A stretch of DNA of 64,000 bases from Megalopta genalis (lineage: Eukaryota; Arthropoda; Insecta; Hymenoptera; Halictidae): assembly GCF_051020955.1 (NCBI RefSeq), contig NW_027476876.1, forward strand, positions 1 to 64,000, given 5' to 3'. Each line of letters begins with the position of its first letter. Within the stretch, counting starts at the first letter, position 1. A model generated the notes under the pieces. The model did no database searches. It worked only from the letters and a program-made list of their open reading frames with translations, and was not told the DNA's origin. Positions 27,766-40,430 of this stretch are shown here, piece by piece. The position numbers were made by a program, and so were the translations under genes.

Positions 27766-30700
27766 GGCTGATCTTCGAATCCATGCGAAGCAAATGGTTT
27801 AGCTTCAAATACTTGTGATACACTTGATTTAGCTTCAACTGCTCGCGAATCAAACAAGTTAGCTTCAAATCCATGCGAACACATGATTTAGCTTCAAATC
27901 AATGCGAAGTAGGAGGCTTATCTTCGATTCCATGCGATACAAATGGTTTAGCTTCAAATACATGTGATGTACATGATTTAGCTACAACAGCATGCGAAAC
28001 AAACGAGTTAGCTTCAAATACATGCGAAACACATGATTTAGATTAAAATCAATGCGAAGTAGAAGGCTTATCTTCGAATCCATGCGAAACAAATGGTTTA
28101 GCTTCTAATACTTGTGATATACATGATTTAGCTTCAACTGCATGCGAAACAAACGAGTTAGCTTATAATCCATGCGAAACACATGGTTTAGCTTCAAATT
28201 AATGCGAAGTAGAAGGGTTTTCTTCGTATCCATGCGAAACAAATGGTTTAGCTTCAAATAATTGTGATACATTTGATTTAGCTTCAACAGCATGCGAAAC
28301 AAACGAGTTATCTTCAAATACATGCGAAACACATGATTTAGCTTCAAATCAATGCGAAGTAGAAGGCTGATCTTCGAATCCATGCGAAACAAATGGTTTA
28401 GCTTCAAATACTTGTGATATATATGATTTAGCTTTAACAGCATGCGAAACAAACGAGTTAGCTTCAAATCCATGCGAAACACATGATTTAGCTTCAAATC
28501 AATGCGAAGTAGGAGGCTTATCTTCGATCCCATGCGATACAAATGGTTTAGCTTCAAATACTTGTGATATACATGATTTAGCTTCAACAGCATGCGAAAC
28601 AAACGAGTTAGCTTCAAATCCATGCGAAACACATGAGTTAGCTTCAAATCAATGCGAAGTGGAAGGCTTATCTTCGTATCCATGCGAAACGAATAGTTTT
28701 GCTTCAAATACTTGTGATATACATGATTCAGCTTCAACTGCATGCGAAACAAACGAGTTAGCTTTAAATCCATGCGAAATACATGATTTAGATTAAAATC
28801 AATGCGAAGTAGAATGCTTATCTTCGAATCGATGCGAAACAAATGGCTTAGCTTCAAATACTTGTGATATACATGATTTAGCTTCAACAGCATGCGCAAC
28901 AAACGAGTTAGCTTCAAATCCATGCGAAACACATGATTTAGCTTCAAATCAATGCGAATTAGAACGGTTGTCTTGAAATCCATGCGAAACGTATGATATA
29001 GCTTCAAATACTTGTGTTATACATGATTTAGCTTCAACAGCATGTGAAAAAAACGAGTTAGCTTCAAAACCAAGCGAAACAAATGATTTAGCCTCAAATC
29101 AATGCGAAGTAGAAGGCTTAGCTTCGAATAAATGCGAAACAAATGGTTTAGCTTCAAATACTTGTGATATATATGATATAGCTTCAACAGCATGCGAAAA
29201 AAAAGAGTTAGCTTCAAATCCATGCGAAACACATGATTTAGCCTCAAATCAATGCGAAGTAGAAGGCTTAGCTTCGAATAAATGCGAAACAAATGGTTTA
29301 GCTTCAAATACTTGTGATATATATGATTTAGCTTCAACAGCATGCGAAACAAACGAGTTAGCTTCAAATCCATGCGAAACACATGATTTAGCTTCAAATC
29401 AATGCGAAGTAGGAGGCTTATCTTCGATCCCATGCGATACAAATGGTTTAGCTTCAAATACTTGTGATATACATGATTTAGCTTCAACTGCATGCGAAAT
29501 AAACGAGTTAGCTTCGAATCCATGCGGAAAACATGATTTAGCTTCAAATCAATGCGAAGTAGGAGGCTTATCTTCGATTCCATGCGATACAAATGGTTTA
29601 GCTTCAAATACTTGTGATATACATGATTTAGCTTCAACAGCATGCGAAACAAACGAGTTAGCTTCAAATCCATGCGAAACACATGATTTAGCTTCAAATC
29701 AATGCGAAGTAGGAAGCTTATCTTCGATCCCATGCGATACAAATGGTTTAGCTTCAAATACTTGTGATATACATGATTTAGCTTCAACAGCATGCGAAAC
29801 AAACGAGTTAGCGTCAAATCCATGCGAAACACATGAGTTAGCTTCAAATCAATGCGAAGTGGAAGGCTTATCTTCGTATCCATGCGAAACGAATAGTTTA
29901 GCTTCAAATACTTGTGATATACATGATTCAGCTTCAACTGCATGCGAAACAAACGAGTTAGCTTTAAATCCATGCGAAACACATGATTTAGATTAAAATC
30001 AATGCGAAGTAGAAGGCTTATCTTCGAATCGATGCGAAACAAATGGCTTAGCTTCAAATACTTGTGATATACATGATTTAGCTTCAACAGCATGTGAAAA
30101 AAACGAGTTAGCTTCAAAACCAAGCGAAACAAATGATTTAGCCTCAAATCAATGCGAAGTAGAAGGCTTAGCTTCGAATAAATGCGAAACAAATGGTTTA
30201 GCTTCAAATACTTGTGATATATATGATATAGCTTCAACAGCATGCGAAAAAAAAGAGTTAGCTTCTAATCCATGCGAAACACATGTTTTAGCCTCAAATC
30301 AATGCGAAGTAGAAGGCTTAGCTTCGAATAAATGCGAAACAAATGGTTTAGCTTCAAATACTTGTGATATATATGATTTAGCTTCAACAGCATGCGAAAC
30401 AAACGAGTTAGCTTCAAATCCATGCGAAACACATGATTTAGCTTCAAATCAATGCGAAGTAGGAGGCTTATCTTCGATCCCATGCGATACAAATGGTTTA
30501 GCTTCAAATACTTGTGATATACATGATTTAGCTTCAACAGCATGCGAAAGAAACGAGCTAGCTTCAAATCCATGCGAAACAAGTGATTTAGCATCAAATC
30601 AATGCGAAGTAGAAGGCTGATCTTCGAATCCATGCGAAGCAAATGGTTTAGCTTCAAATACTTGTGATATACATGATTTAGCTTCAACAGCATGCGAAAC

Positions 30701-33110
30701 AAATGAGTTATATTCAAATCCAAGCGAAACACATGATTTATCTTCAAATCAATGCGAAGTAGAAAGCTTAGCTTCAAAACCATGGGAATCAAATGGTTTA
30801 GCTTCAAATACTTGTGATATGCATGATTTAGCTTCAACTACTATCGAAAAAAACGAGTTAGCTTCAATTCCAAGCGAAACACATGATTTAGCCTCAAATC
30901 AATGCGAATTAGAAGGGTTATCTTCGTATCCATGCGAAACAAATGGTTTAGCTGCAAATACTTGTGATATACGTGATTTAGCTTCAACTGCATGCGAAAC
31001 AAACGAGTTAGCTTCGAATCCATGCGAAACACATGATTTAGCATCAAATCAATGCGAAGTAGAAGACTTATCTTCGTATCCATGCGAAACAAATGGTTTA
31101 GCTGCAAATACTTGTGATATACGTGATTTAGCTTCAACTGCATGCGAAACAAACGAGTTAGCTTCGAATCCATGCGAAACGAATAGTTTAGCTTCAAATA
31201 CTTGTGATGTACATGATTCAGCTTCAACTGCATGCGAAACAAACGAGTTAGCTTCAAATCCTTGCGAAACACATGATTTAGATTAAAATCAATGCGAAGT
31301 AGAAGGCTTATCTTCGAATCCATTCGAAACAAATGGTTTAGCTTCAAATACTTGTGATATACATGATTTAGCTTCAACTGCATGCGAAATAAACGAGTTA
31401 GCTTCGAATCCATGCGGAAAACATGATTTAGCTTCAAATCAATGCGAAGTAGGAGGCTTATCTTCGATCCCATGCGATACAAATGGTTCAGCTTCAAATA
31501 CTTGTGATATACATGATTTAGCTTCAACAGCATGCGAAACAAACGAGATAGCTTCAAATCCATGCGAAACACATGATTTAGCTTCAAATCAATGCGAAGT
31601 AGGAGGCTTATCTTCGATCCCATGCGATACAAATGGTTTAGCTTCAAATACTTGTGATATACATGATTTAGCTTCAACAGCATGCGAAACAAACGAGTTA
31701 GCTTCAAATCCATGCGAAACACATGAGTTAGCTTCAAATCAATGCGAAGTGGAAGGCTTATCTTCGTATCCATGCGAAACGAATAGTTTAGCTTCAAATA
31801 CTTGTGATATACATGATTCAGCTTCAACTGCATGCGAAACAAACGAGTTAGCTTTAAATCCATGCGAAACACATGATTTAGATTAAAATCAATGCGAAGT
31901 AGAAGGCTTATCTTCGAATCGATGCGAAACAAATGGCTTAGCTTCAAATACTTGTGATATACATGATTTAGCTTCAACAGCATGCGAAACAAACGAGTTA
32001 GCTTCAAATCCATGCGAAACACATGATTTAGCCTCAAATCAATGCGAAGTAGAAGGCTTAGCTTCGAATAAATGCGAAACAAATGGTTTAGCTTCAAATA
32101 CTTGTGATATATATGATATAGCTTCAACAGCATGCGAAAAAAAAGAGTTAGCTTCAAATCCATGCGAAACACATGATTTAGCCTCAAATCAATGCGAAGT
32201 AGAAGGCTTAGCTTCGAATAAATGCGAAACAAATGGTTTAGCTTCAAATACTTGTGATATATATGAATTAGCTTCAACAGCATGCGAAACAAACGAGTTA
32301 GCTTCAAATCCATGCGAAACACATGATTTAGCTTCAAATCAATGCGAAGTAGGAGGCTTATCTTCGATCCCATGCGATACAAATGGTTTAGCTTCAAATA
32401 CTTGTGATGTACATGATTTAGTTTCAACAGCATGCGAAAGAAACGAGCTAGCTTCAAATCCATGCGAAACAAGTGATATAGCATCAAATCAATGCGAAGT
32501 AGGAGGCTGATCTTCGAATCCATGCGAAGCAAATGGTTTAGCTTCAAGTACTTGTGATATACATGATTTAGCTTCAACAGCATGCGAAACAAATGAGTTA
32601 TATTCAAATCCAAGCGAAACACATGATTTATCTTCAAATCAATGCGAAGTAGAAAGCTTAGCTTCAAAACCGTGGGAATCAAATGGTTTAGCTTCAAATA
32701 CTTGTGATATGCATGATTTAGCTTCAACTACTATCGAAAAAAACGAGTTAGCTTCAATTCTAAGCGAAACACATGATTTAGCCTCAAATCAATGCGAATT
32801 AGAAGGGTTATCTTCGTATCCATGCGAAACAAATGGTTTAGCTGCAAATACTTGTGATATACGTGATTTAGCTTCAACTGCATGCGAAACAAACGAGTTA
32901 GCTTCGAATCCATGCGAAACACATGATTTAGCATCAAATCAATGCGAAGTAGAAGACTTATCTTCGTATCCATGCGAAACAAATGGTTTAGCTGCAAATA
33001 CTTGTGATATACGTGATTTAGCTTCAACTGCATGCGAAACAAACGAGTTAGCTTCGAATCCATGCGAAACGAATAGTTTAGCTTCAAAAACTTGTGATGT
33101 ACATGATTCA

Positions 33111-35810
33111 GCTTCAACTGCATGCGAAACAAACGAGTTAGCTTCAAATCCTTGCGAAACACATGATTTAGATTAAAATCAATGCGAAGTAGAAGGCTTA
33201 TCTTCGAATCCATTCGAAACAAATGGTTTAGCTTCAAATACTTGTGATATACATGATTTAGCTTAAACTGCATGCGAAATAAACGAGTTAGCTTCGAATC
33301 CATGCGGAAAACATGATTTAGCTTCAAATCAATGCGAAGTAGGAGGCTTATCTTCGATCCCATGCGATACAAATGGTTTAGCTTCAAATACTTGTGATAT
33401 ACATGATTTAGCTTCAACTGCATGCGAAACAAACGAGTTAGCTTTAAATCCATGCGAAACACATGATTTAGATTAAAATCTATGCGAAGTAGAAGGCTTA
33501 TCTTCGAATCGATGCGAAACAAATGGCTTAGCTTCAAATACTTGTGATATACATGATTTAGCTTCAACAGCATGCGAAACAAACGAGTTAGCTTCAAATC
33601 CATGCGAAACACATGATTTAGCTTCAAATCAATGCGAATTAGAACGGTTGTCTTGGAATCCATGCGAAACGTATGATATAGCTTCAAATACTTGTGTTAT
33701 ACATGATTTAGCTTCAACAGCATGTGAAAAAAACGAGTTAGCTTCAAAACCAAGCGAATCAAATGATTTAGCCTCAAATCAATGCGAAGTAGAAGGCTTA
33801 GCTTCGAATAAATGCGAAACAAATGGTTTAGCTTCAAATACTTGTGATATATATGATTTAGCTTCAACAGCATGCGAAACAAACGAGTTAGCTTCAAATC
33901 CATGCGAAACACATGATTTAGCTTCAAATCAATGCGAAGTAGGAGGCTTATCTTCGATCCCATGCGATACAAATGGTTTAGCTTCAAATACTTGTGATAT
34001 ACATGATTTAGCTTCAACAGCATGCGAAAGAAACGAGCTAGCTTCAAATCCATGCGAAACAAGTGATTTAGCATCAAATCAATGCGAAGTAGGAGGCTGA
34101 TCTTCGAATCCATGCGAAGCAAATGGTTTAGCTTCAAATACTTGTGATATACATGATTTAGCTTCAACAGCATGCGAAACAAATGAGTTATATTCAAATC
34201 CAAGCGAAACACATGATTTATCTTCAAATCAATGCGAAGTAGAAAGCTTAGCTTCAAAACCATGGGAATCAAATTGTTTAGCTTCAAATACTTGTGATAT
34301 GCATGATTTAGCTTCAACTACTATCGAAAAAAACGAGTTAGCTTCAATTCCAAGCGAAACACATGATTTAGCCTCAAATCAATGCGAAGTAGAAGGCTTA
34401 GCTTCGAATAAATGCGAAACAAATGGTTTAGCTTCAAATACTTGTGATATATATGATTTAGCTTCAACTGCATGCGAAACAAACGAGTTAGCTTCAAATC
34501 CTTGCGAAACACATGATTTAGATTAAAATCAATGCGAAGTAGAAGGCTTATCTTCGAATCCATTCGAAACAAATGGTTTAGCTTCAAATACTTGTGATAT
34601 ACATGATTTAGCTTAAACTGCATGCGAAATAAACGAGTTAGCTTCGAATCCATGCGGAAAACATGATTTAGCTTCAAATCACTGCGAAGTAGGAGGCTTA
34701 TCTTCGATCACATGCGATACAAATGGTTTAGCTTCAAATACTTGTGATATACATGATTTAGCTTCAACTGCATGCGAAACAAACGAGTTAGCTTTAAATC
34801 CATGCGAAACACATGATTTAGATTAAAATCTATGCGAAGTAGAAGGCTTATCTTCGAATCGATGCGAAACAAATGGCTTAGCTTCAAATACTTGTGATAT
34901 ACATGATTTAGCTTCAACAGCATGCGAAACAAACGAGTTAGCTTCAAATCCATGCGAAACACATGATTTAGCTTCAAATCAATGCGAATTAGAACGGTTG
35001 TCTTGGAATCCATGCGAAACGTATGATATAGCTTCAAATACTTGTGTTATACATGATTTAGCTTCAACAGCATGTGAAAAAAACGAGTTAGCTTCAAAAC
35101 CAAGCGAATCAAATGATTTAGCCTCAAATCAATGCGAAGTAGAAGGCTTAGCTTCGAATAAATGCGAAACAAATGGTTTAGCTTCAAATACTTGTGATAT
35201 ATATGATTTAGCTTCAACAGCATGCGAAACAAACGAGTTAGCTTCAAATCCATGCGAAACACATGATTTAGCTTCAAATCAATGCGAAGTAGGAGGCTTA
35301 TCTTCGATCCCATGCGATACAAATGGTTTAGCCTCAAATACTTGTGATATACATGATTTAGCTTCAACAGCATGCGAAAGAAACGAGCTAGCTTCAAATC
35401 CATGCGAAACAAGTGATTTAGCATCAAATGAATGCGAAGTAGGAGGCTGATCTTCGAATCCATGCGAAGCAAATGGTTTAGCTTCAAATACTTGTGATAT
35501 ACATGATTTAGCTTCAACAGCATGCGAAACAAATGAGTTATATTCAAATCCAAGCGAAACACATGATTTATCTTCAAATCAATGCGAAGTAGAAAGCTTA
35601 GCTTCAAAACCATGGGAATCAAATTGTTTAGCTTCAAATACTTGTGATATGCATGATTTAGCTTCAACTACTATCGAAAAAAACGTGTTAGCTTCAATTC
35701 CAAGCGAAACACATGATTTAGCCTCAAATCAATGCGAAGTAGAAGACTTATCTTCGTATCCATGCGAAACAAATGGTTTAGCTGCAAATACTTGTGATAT
35801 ACGTGATTTA
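33111..35810. repeat. 1350 bp unit, two tandem copies inside copy L
   Basis: 33111-34460 and 34461-35810 (borders approximate) match at a shift of exactly 1350 bp, nine pentamer lengths. Differences by eye include AATGCGAAG at 33331 against ACTGCGAAG at 34681, GATCC against GATCA, and GCTTCAAATACTTG against GCCTCAAATACTTG. The last 60 bp of the second copy differ, where the shorter marker block gives way to the longer one. Confidence 0.85.
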
Positions 35811-37041
35811 GCTTCAACTGCATGCGAAACAAACGAGTTAGCTTCGAATCCATGCGAAACGAATAGTTTAGCATCAAATACTTGTGATGTACATGATTCA
35901 GCTTCAACTGCATGCGAAACAAACGAGTTAGCTTCAAATCCTTGCGAAACACATGATTTAGATTAAAATCAATGCGAAGTAGAAGGCTTATCTTCGAATC
36001 CATTCGAAACAAATGGTTTAGCTTCAAATACTTGTGATATACATGATTTAGCTTCAACTGCATGCGAAATAAACGAGTTAGCTTCGAATCCATGCGGAAA
36101 ACATGATTTAGCTTCAAATCAATGCGAAGTCGGAGGCTTATCTTCGATCCCATGCGATACAAATGGTTTAGCTTCAAATACTTGTGATATACATGATTTA
36201 GCTTCAACAGCATGCGAAACAAACGAGTTAGCTTCAAATCCATGCGAAACACATGATTTAGCTTCAAATCAATGCGAAGTAGGAGGCTTATCTTCGATCC
36301 CATGCGATACAAATGGTTTAGCTTCAAATACTTGTGATATACATGATTTAGCTTCAACAGCATGCGAAAGAAACGAGCTAGCTTCAAATCCATGCGAAAC
36401 AAGTGATTTAGCATCAAATCAATGCGAAGTAGGAGGCTGATCTTCGAATCCATGCGAAGCAAATGGTTTAGCTTCAAATACTTGTGATATACATGATTTA
36501 GCTTCAACAGCATGCGAAACAAATGAGTTATATTCAAATCCAAGCGAAACACATGATTTATCTTCAAATCAATGCGAAGTAGAAAGCTTAGCTTCAAAAC
36601 CATGGGAATCAAATTGTTTAGCTTCAAATACTTGTGATATGCATGATTTAGCTTCAACTACTATCGAAAAAAACGAGTTAGCTTCAATTCCAAGCGAAAC
36701 ACATGATTTAGCCTCAAATCAATGCGAATTAGAAGGGTTATCTTCGTATCCATGCTAAACAAATGGTTTAGCTGCAAATACTTGTGATATACGTGATTTA
36801 GCTTCAACTGCATGCGAAACAAACGAGTTAGCTTCGAATCCATGCGAAACACATGATTTAGCATCAAATCAATGCGAAGTAGAAGACTTATCTTCGTATC
36901 CATGCGAAACAAATGGTTTAGCTGCAAATACTTGTGATATACGTGATTTAGCTTCAACTGCATGCGAAACAAACGAGTTAGCTTCGAATCCATGCGAAAC
37001 GAATAGTTTAGCTTCAAATACTTGTGATGTACATGATTCAG

Positions 37042-39567
37042 CTACAACTGCATGCGAAACAAACGAGTTAGTTTCAAATCCTTGCGAAACACATGATTTA
37101 GATTAAAATCAATGCGAAGTAGAAGGCTTATATTCGAATCCATTCGAAACAAATGGTTTAGCTTCAAATACTTGTGATATACATGATTTAGCTTCAACTG
37201 CATGCGAAATAAACGAGTTAGCTTGGAATCCATGCGGAAAACATGATTTAGCTTCAAATCAATGCGAAGTCGGAGGCTTATCTTCGATCCCATGCGATAC
37301 AAATGGTTTAGCTTCAAATACTTGTGATATACATGATTTAGCTTCAACAGCATGCGAAACAAACGAGTTAGCTTCAAATCCATGCGAAACACATGATTTA
37401 GCTTCAAATCAATGCGAAGTAGGAGGCTTATCTTCGATCCCATGCGATACAAATGGTTTAGCTTCAAATACTTGTGATATACATGATTTAGCTTCAACAG
37501 CATGCGAAACAAACGAGTTAGCTTCAAATCCATGCGAAACAAATGATTTAGCCTCAAATCAATGCGAAGTAGAAGGCTTAGCTTCGAATAAATGCGAAAC
37601 AAATGGTTTAGCTTCAAATACTTGTGATATATATGATATAGCTTCAACAGCATGCGAAAAAAAAGAGTTAGCTTCAAATCCATGCGAAACACATGATTTA
37701 GCCTCAAATCAATGCGAAGTAGAAGGCTTAGCTTCGAATAAATGCGAAACAAATGGTTTAGCTTCAAATACTTGTGATATACATGATTTAGCTTCAATAG
37801 CATGTGAAAAAAACGAGTTAGCTTCAAAACCAAGCGAAACAAATGATTTAGCCTCAAATCAATGCGAAGTAGAAGGCTTAGCTTCGAATAAATGCGAAAC
37901 AAATGGTTTAGCTTCAAATACTTGTGATATATATGATTTAGCTTCAACAGCATGCGAAACAAACTAGTTAGCTTCAAATCCATGCGAAACACATGATTCA
38001 GATTCAAATCAATGCTAAGTAGAAGGCTGATCTTCGAATCCATGCGTAACAAATGGTTTAGCTTCAAATACTTGTGATATACATGATTTAGCTTCAACAG
38101 CATGCGAAACAAACGAGTTAGCTTCAAATCCATGCGAAACACATGATTTAGCATCAAATCAATGCTAAGTAGAAGGCTGACCTTCGAATCCATGCGTAAC
38201 AAATGGTTTAGCTTCAAATATTTGTGATATACATGATTTAGCTTCAACAGCATGCGAAACAAACGAGTAAGCTTCAAATCCATGCGAAACACATGATTTA
38301 GCTTCAAATCAATGCGAATTAGAAGGGTTGTCTTGGAATCCATGCGAAACGTATGATATAGCTTCAAATACTTGTGATATACATGATTTAGCTTCAACAG
38401 CATGTGAAAAAAACGAGTTAGCTTCAAAACCAAGCGAAACAAATGATTTAGCCTCAAATCAATGCGAAGTAGAAGGCTTAGCTTCGAATAAATGCGAAAC
38501 AAATGGTTTAGCTTCAAATACTTGTGATATATATGATATAGCTTCAACAGCATGCGAAAAAAAAGAGTTAGCTTCAAATCCATGCGAAACACATGATTTA
38601 GCCTCAAATCAATGCGAAGTAGAAGGCTTAGCTTCGAATAAATGCGAAACAAATGGTTTAGCTTCAAATACTTGTGATATACATGATTTAGCTTCAACAG
38701 CATGCGAAACAAACTAGTTAGCTTCAAATCCATGCGAAACACATGATTCAGATTCAAATCAATGCTAAGTAGAAGGCTGATCTTCGAATACATGCGTAAC
38801 AAATGGTTTAGCTTCAAATACTTGTGATATACATGATTTAGATTCAACAACATGCGAAACAAACGAGTTAACTTCAAATCCATGCGAAACACATGATTTA
38901 GCTTCAAATCAATGCGAAGTAGGAGGCTTATCTTCGATCCCATGCGATACAAATGGTTTAGCTTCAAATACTTGTGATATACATGATTTAGCTTCAACAG
39001 CATGCGAAACAAACGAGTTAGCTTCAAATCCATGCGAAACACATGATTTAGCTTCAAATCAATGCGAAGTAGGAGGCTTATCTTCGATCCCATGCGATAC
39101 AAATGGTTTAGCTTCAAATACTTGTGATATACATGATTTAGCTTCAACAGCATGCGAAACAAACGAGTTAGCTTCAAATCCATGCGAAACACATGAGTTA
39201 GCTTCAAATCAATGCGAAGTGGAAGGCTTATCTTCGTATCCATGCGAAACGAATAGTTTAGCTTCAAATACTTGTGATATACATGATTCAGCTTCAACTG
39301 CATGCGAAACAAACGAGTTAGCTTTAAATCCATGCGAAACACATGATTTAGATCAAAATCAATGCGAAGTAGAAGGCTTATCTTCGAATCGATGCGAAAC
39401 AAATGGCTTAGCTTCAAATACTTGTGATATACATGATTTAGCTTCAACAGCATGCGAAACAAACGAGTTAGCTTCAAATCCATGCGAAACACATGATTTA
39501 GCTTCAAATCAATGCGAATTAGAACGGTTGTCTTGGAATCCATGCGAAACGTATGATATAGCTTCAA
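37042..39567 (-). other. Longest minus-strand open frame (841 codons), probably non-genic
   Basis: An open frame made entirely of decapeptides such as LKLNHVFRMD, LKLTRLFRML, LKLNHVYHKY and SKISLLLRID in the pentamer order. The product would be very basic (Lys, Arg, His), rich in Leu and Met, with no Cys and almost no Gly, Pro, Asp or Glu, and with no signal peptide, membrane segment pattern or known domain that I recognise. It starts at one of many interchangeable ATGs and ends where GCTACAACTGC on the plus strand gives TAG. The copy R equivalent (48202-50577) is 791 codons, 50 fewer, matching the lost pentamer. Because 30 is a multiple of 3 and the consensus has no stop in this frame, such ORFs arise by geometry. 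No ribosome-binding, promoter, splice or terminator signal stands out. I do not call it a gene. Confidence 0.3.
38985..39134 (+). repeat. Reference 150 bp pentamer (B-C-D-E-A)
   Basis: A clean example of the higher-order unit: B 38985-39014, C 39015-39044, D 39045-39074, E 39075-39104, A 39105-39134. B carries the palindrome GCATGC. E in its commonest form carries TTCGAA, here replaced by the TTCGATCCC variant. A is the only type with TGTGAT in place of TGCGAA. D ends in GAAGTAGGA or GAAGTAGAA, two interchangeable subtypes. Common subtype variation lies at monomer position 9 (GCT, GCA or GCC before TCAA), in the A tail (ATACAT or ATATAT) and in the B tail (GAAACAAAC, GAAAGAAAC or GAAAAAAAC). 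Confidence 0.93.
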
Positions 39568-40430
39568 ATACTTGTGTTATACATGATTTAGCTTCAACAG
39601 CATGTGAAAAAAACGAGTTAGCTTCAAAACCAAGCGAAACAAATGATTTAGCCTCAAATCAATGCGAAGTAGAAGGCTTAGCTTCGAATAAATGCGAAAC
39701 AAATGGTTTAGCTTCAAATACTTGTGATATATATGATATAGCTTCAACAGCATGCGAAAAAAAAGAGTTAGCTTCAAATCCATGCGAAACACATGATTTA
39801 GCCTCAAATCAATGCGAAGTAGAAGGCTTAGCTTCGAATAAATGCGAAACAAATGGTTTAGCTTCAAATACTTGTGATATACATGATTTAGCTTCAACAG
39901 CATGTGAAAAAAACGAGTTAGCTTCAAAACCAAGCGAAACACATGATTTAGCTTCAAATCAATGCGAAGTAGGAGGCTTATCTTCGATCCCATGCGATAC
40001 AAATGGTTTAGCTTCAAATACTTGTGATATACATGATTTAGCTTCAACAGCATGCGAAACAAACGAGTTAGCTTCAAATCCATGCGAAACACATGATTTA
40101 GCTTCAAATCAATGCGAAGTAGGAGGCTTATCTTCGATCCCATGCGATACAAATGGTTTAGCTTCAAATACTTGTGATATACATGATTTAGCTTCAACAG
40201 CATGCGAAACAAACGAGTTAGCTTCAAATCCATGCGAAACACATGAGTTAGCTTCAAATCAATGCGAAGTGGAAGGCTTATCTTCGTATCCATGCGAAAC
40301 GAATAGTTTAGCTTCAAATACTTGTGATATACATGATTCAGCTTCAACTGCATGCGAAACAAACGAGTTAGCTTTAAATCCATGCGAAACACATGATTTA
40401 GATCAAAATCAATGCGAAGTAGAAGGCTGA
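39219..40430 (+). other. Longest plus-strand open frame (403 codons), probably non-genic
   Basis: Reads decapeptides such as ETHDLASNQC, EVEGLASNKC, ETNGLASNTC, DIHDLASTAC and ETNELASNPC. Each has Leu-Ala-Ser and a Cys exactly every ten residues. The product would be acidic and Asn/Ser-rich with about five Cys per 50 residues. It is open here only because two D monomers have GATCAAAATC instead of GATTAAAATC. It ends at the GGCTGATC E subtype near 40430. Equivalent frames elsewhere (15618-16808, 396 codons; 548-1513 and 18242-19207, 321 each) stop at TGCTAAGTAG or other recurrent variants. The ATG used belongs to the GAAGTGGAAGGC D subtype and has no special context. I do not call it a gene. 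Confidence 0.3.
39941..40410. repeat. 470 bp linker between copies L and R
   Basis: This stretch is not part of the L/R match. It matches about 38890-39360 with a shift of 1050 bp (seven pentamers), including the GATCAAAATC variant (39351 and 40401) and the GGAAGGC D monomer (39219 and 40269). It is therefore an internal re-use of copy L sequence at the duplication junction. Confidence 0.8.

Larger units (their letters stand above)
23947..30600. repeat. Mixed array segment with several shuffled blocks
   Basis: Pentamers assembled from blocks seen elsewhere: 25681-26050 matches about 21880-22250 (shift 3804, that is 127 x 30 - 6, explained by known indels). 26500-27400 matches 28550-29450 (shift 2050), both with the rare AGAACGGTTG followed by TTGAAATCC. 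24400-24946 is the TTIEKN marker block also found at 30819, 32709, 40629, 42519 and 59649. Off-register events are +25 (23922), +11 (about 27755) and -1 (about 27879). No unique sequence other than the two insertions. Confidence 0.8.
30601..39940. repeat. Large duplication copy L (9.34 kb)
   Basis: Matches 40411-50950. The shift is 9810 bp from the left border to about 34.5 kb, 11160 bp from about 35 kb to 38.8 kb, and 11010 bp to the right border. Left divergence is at GCATCAAATC (30591-30600) against GATCAAAATC (40401-40410). Right divergence follows CAAGCGAAAC (39931-39940, 50941-50950). By eye I found only three substitutions: 32267 A against 42077 T, 34573 A against 44383 T, and 38752 A against 49912 G. 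It contains two copies of a 1350 bp unit and the full 150 bp pentamer at about 38845-38994. Confidence 0.9.

Noticed and set aside
39219..40430. Cysteine-rich or pentapeptide-repeat protein
   Set aside because: The decapeptide has one Cys per ten residues but no five-residue A(D/N)LXX periodicity. The repeat-wide stops break it in most blocks. No known domain recognised.
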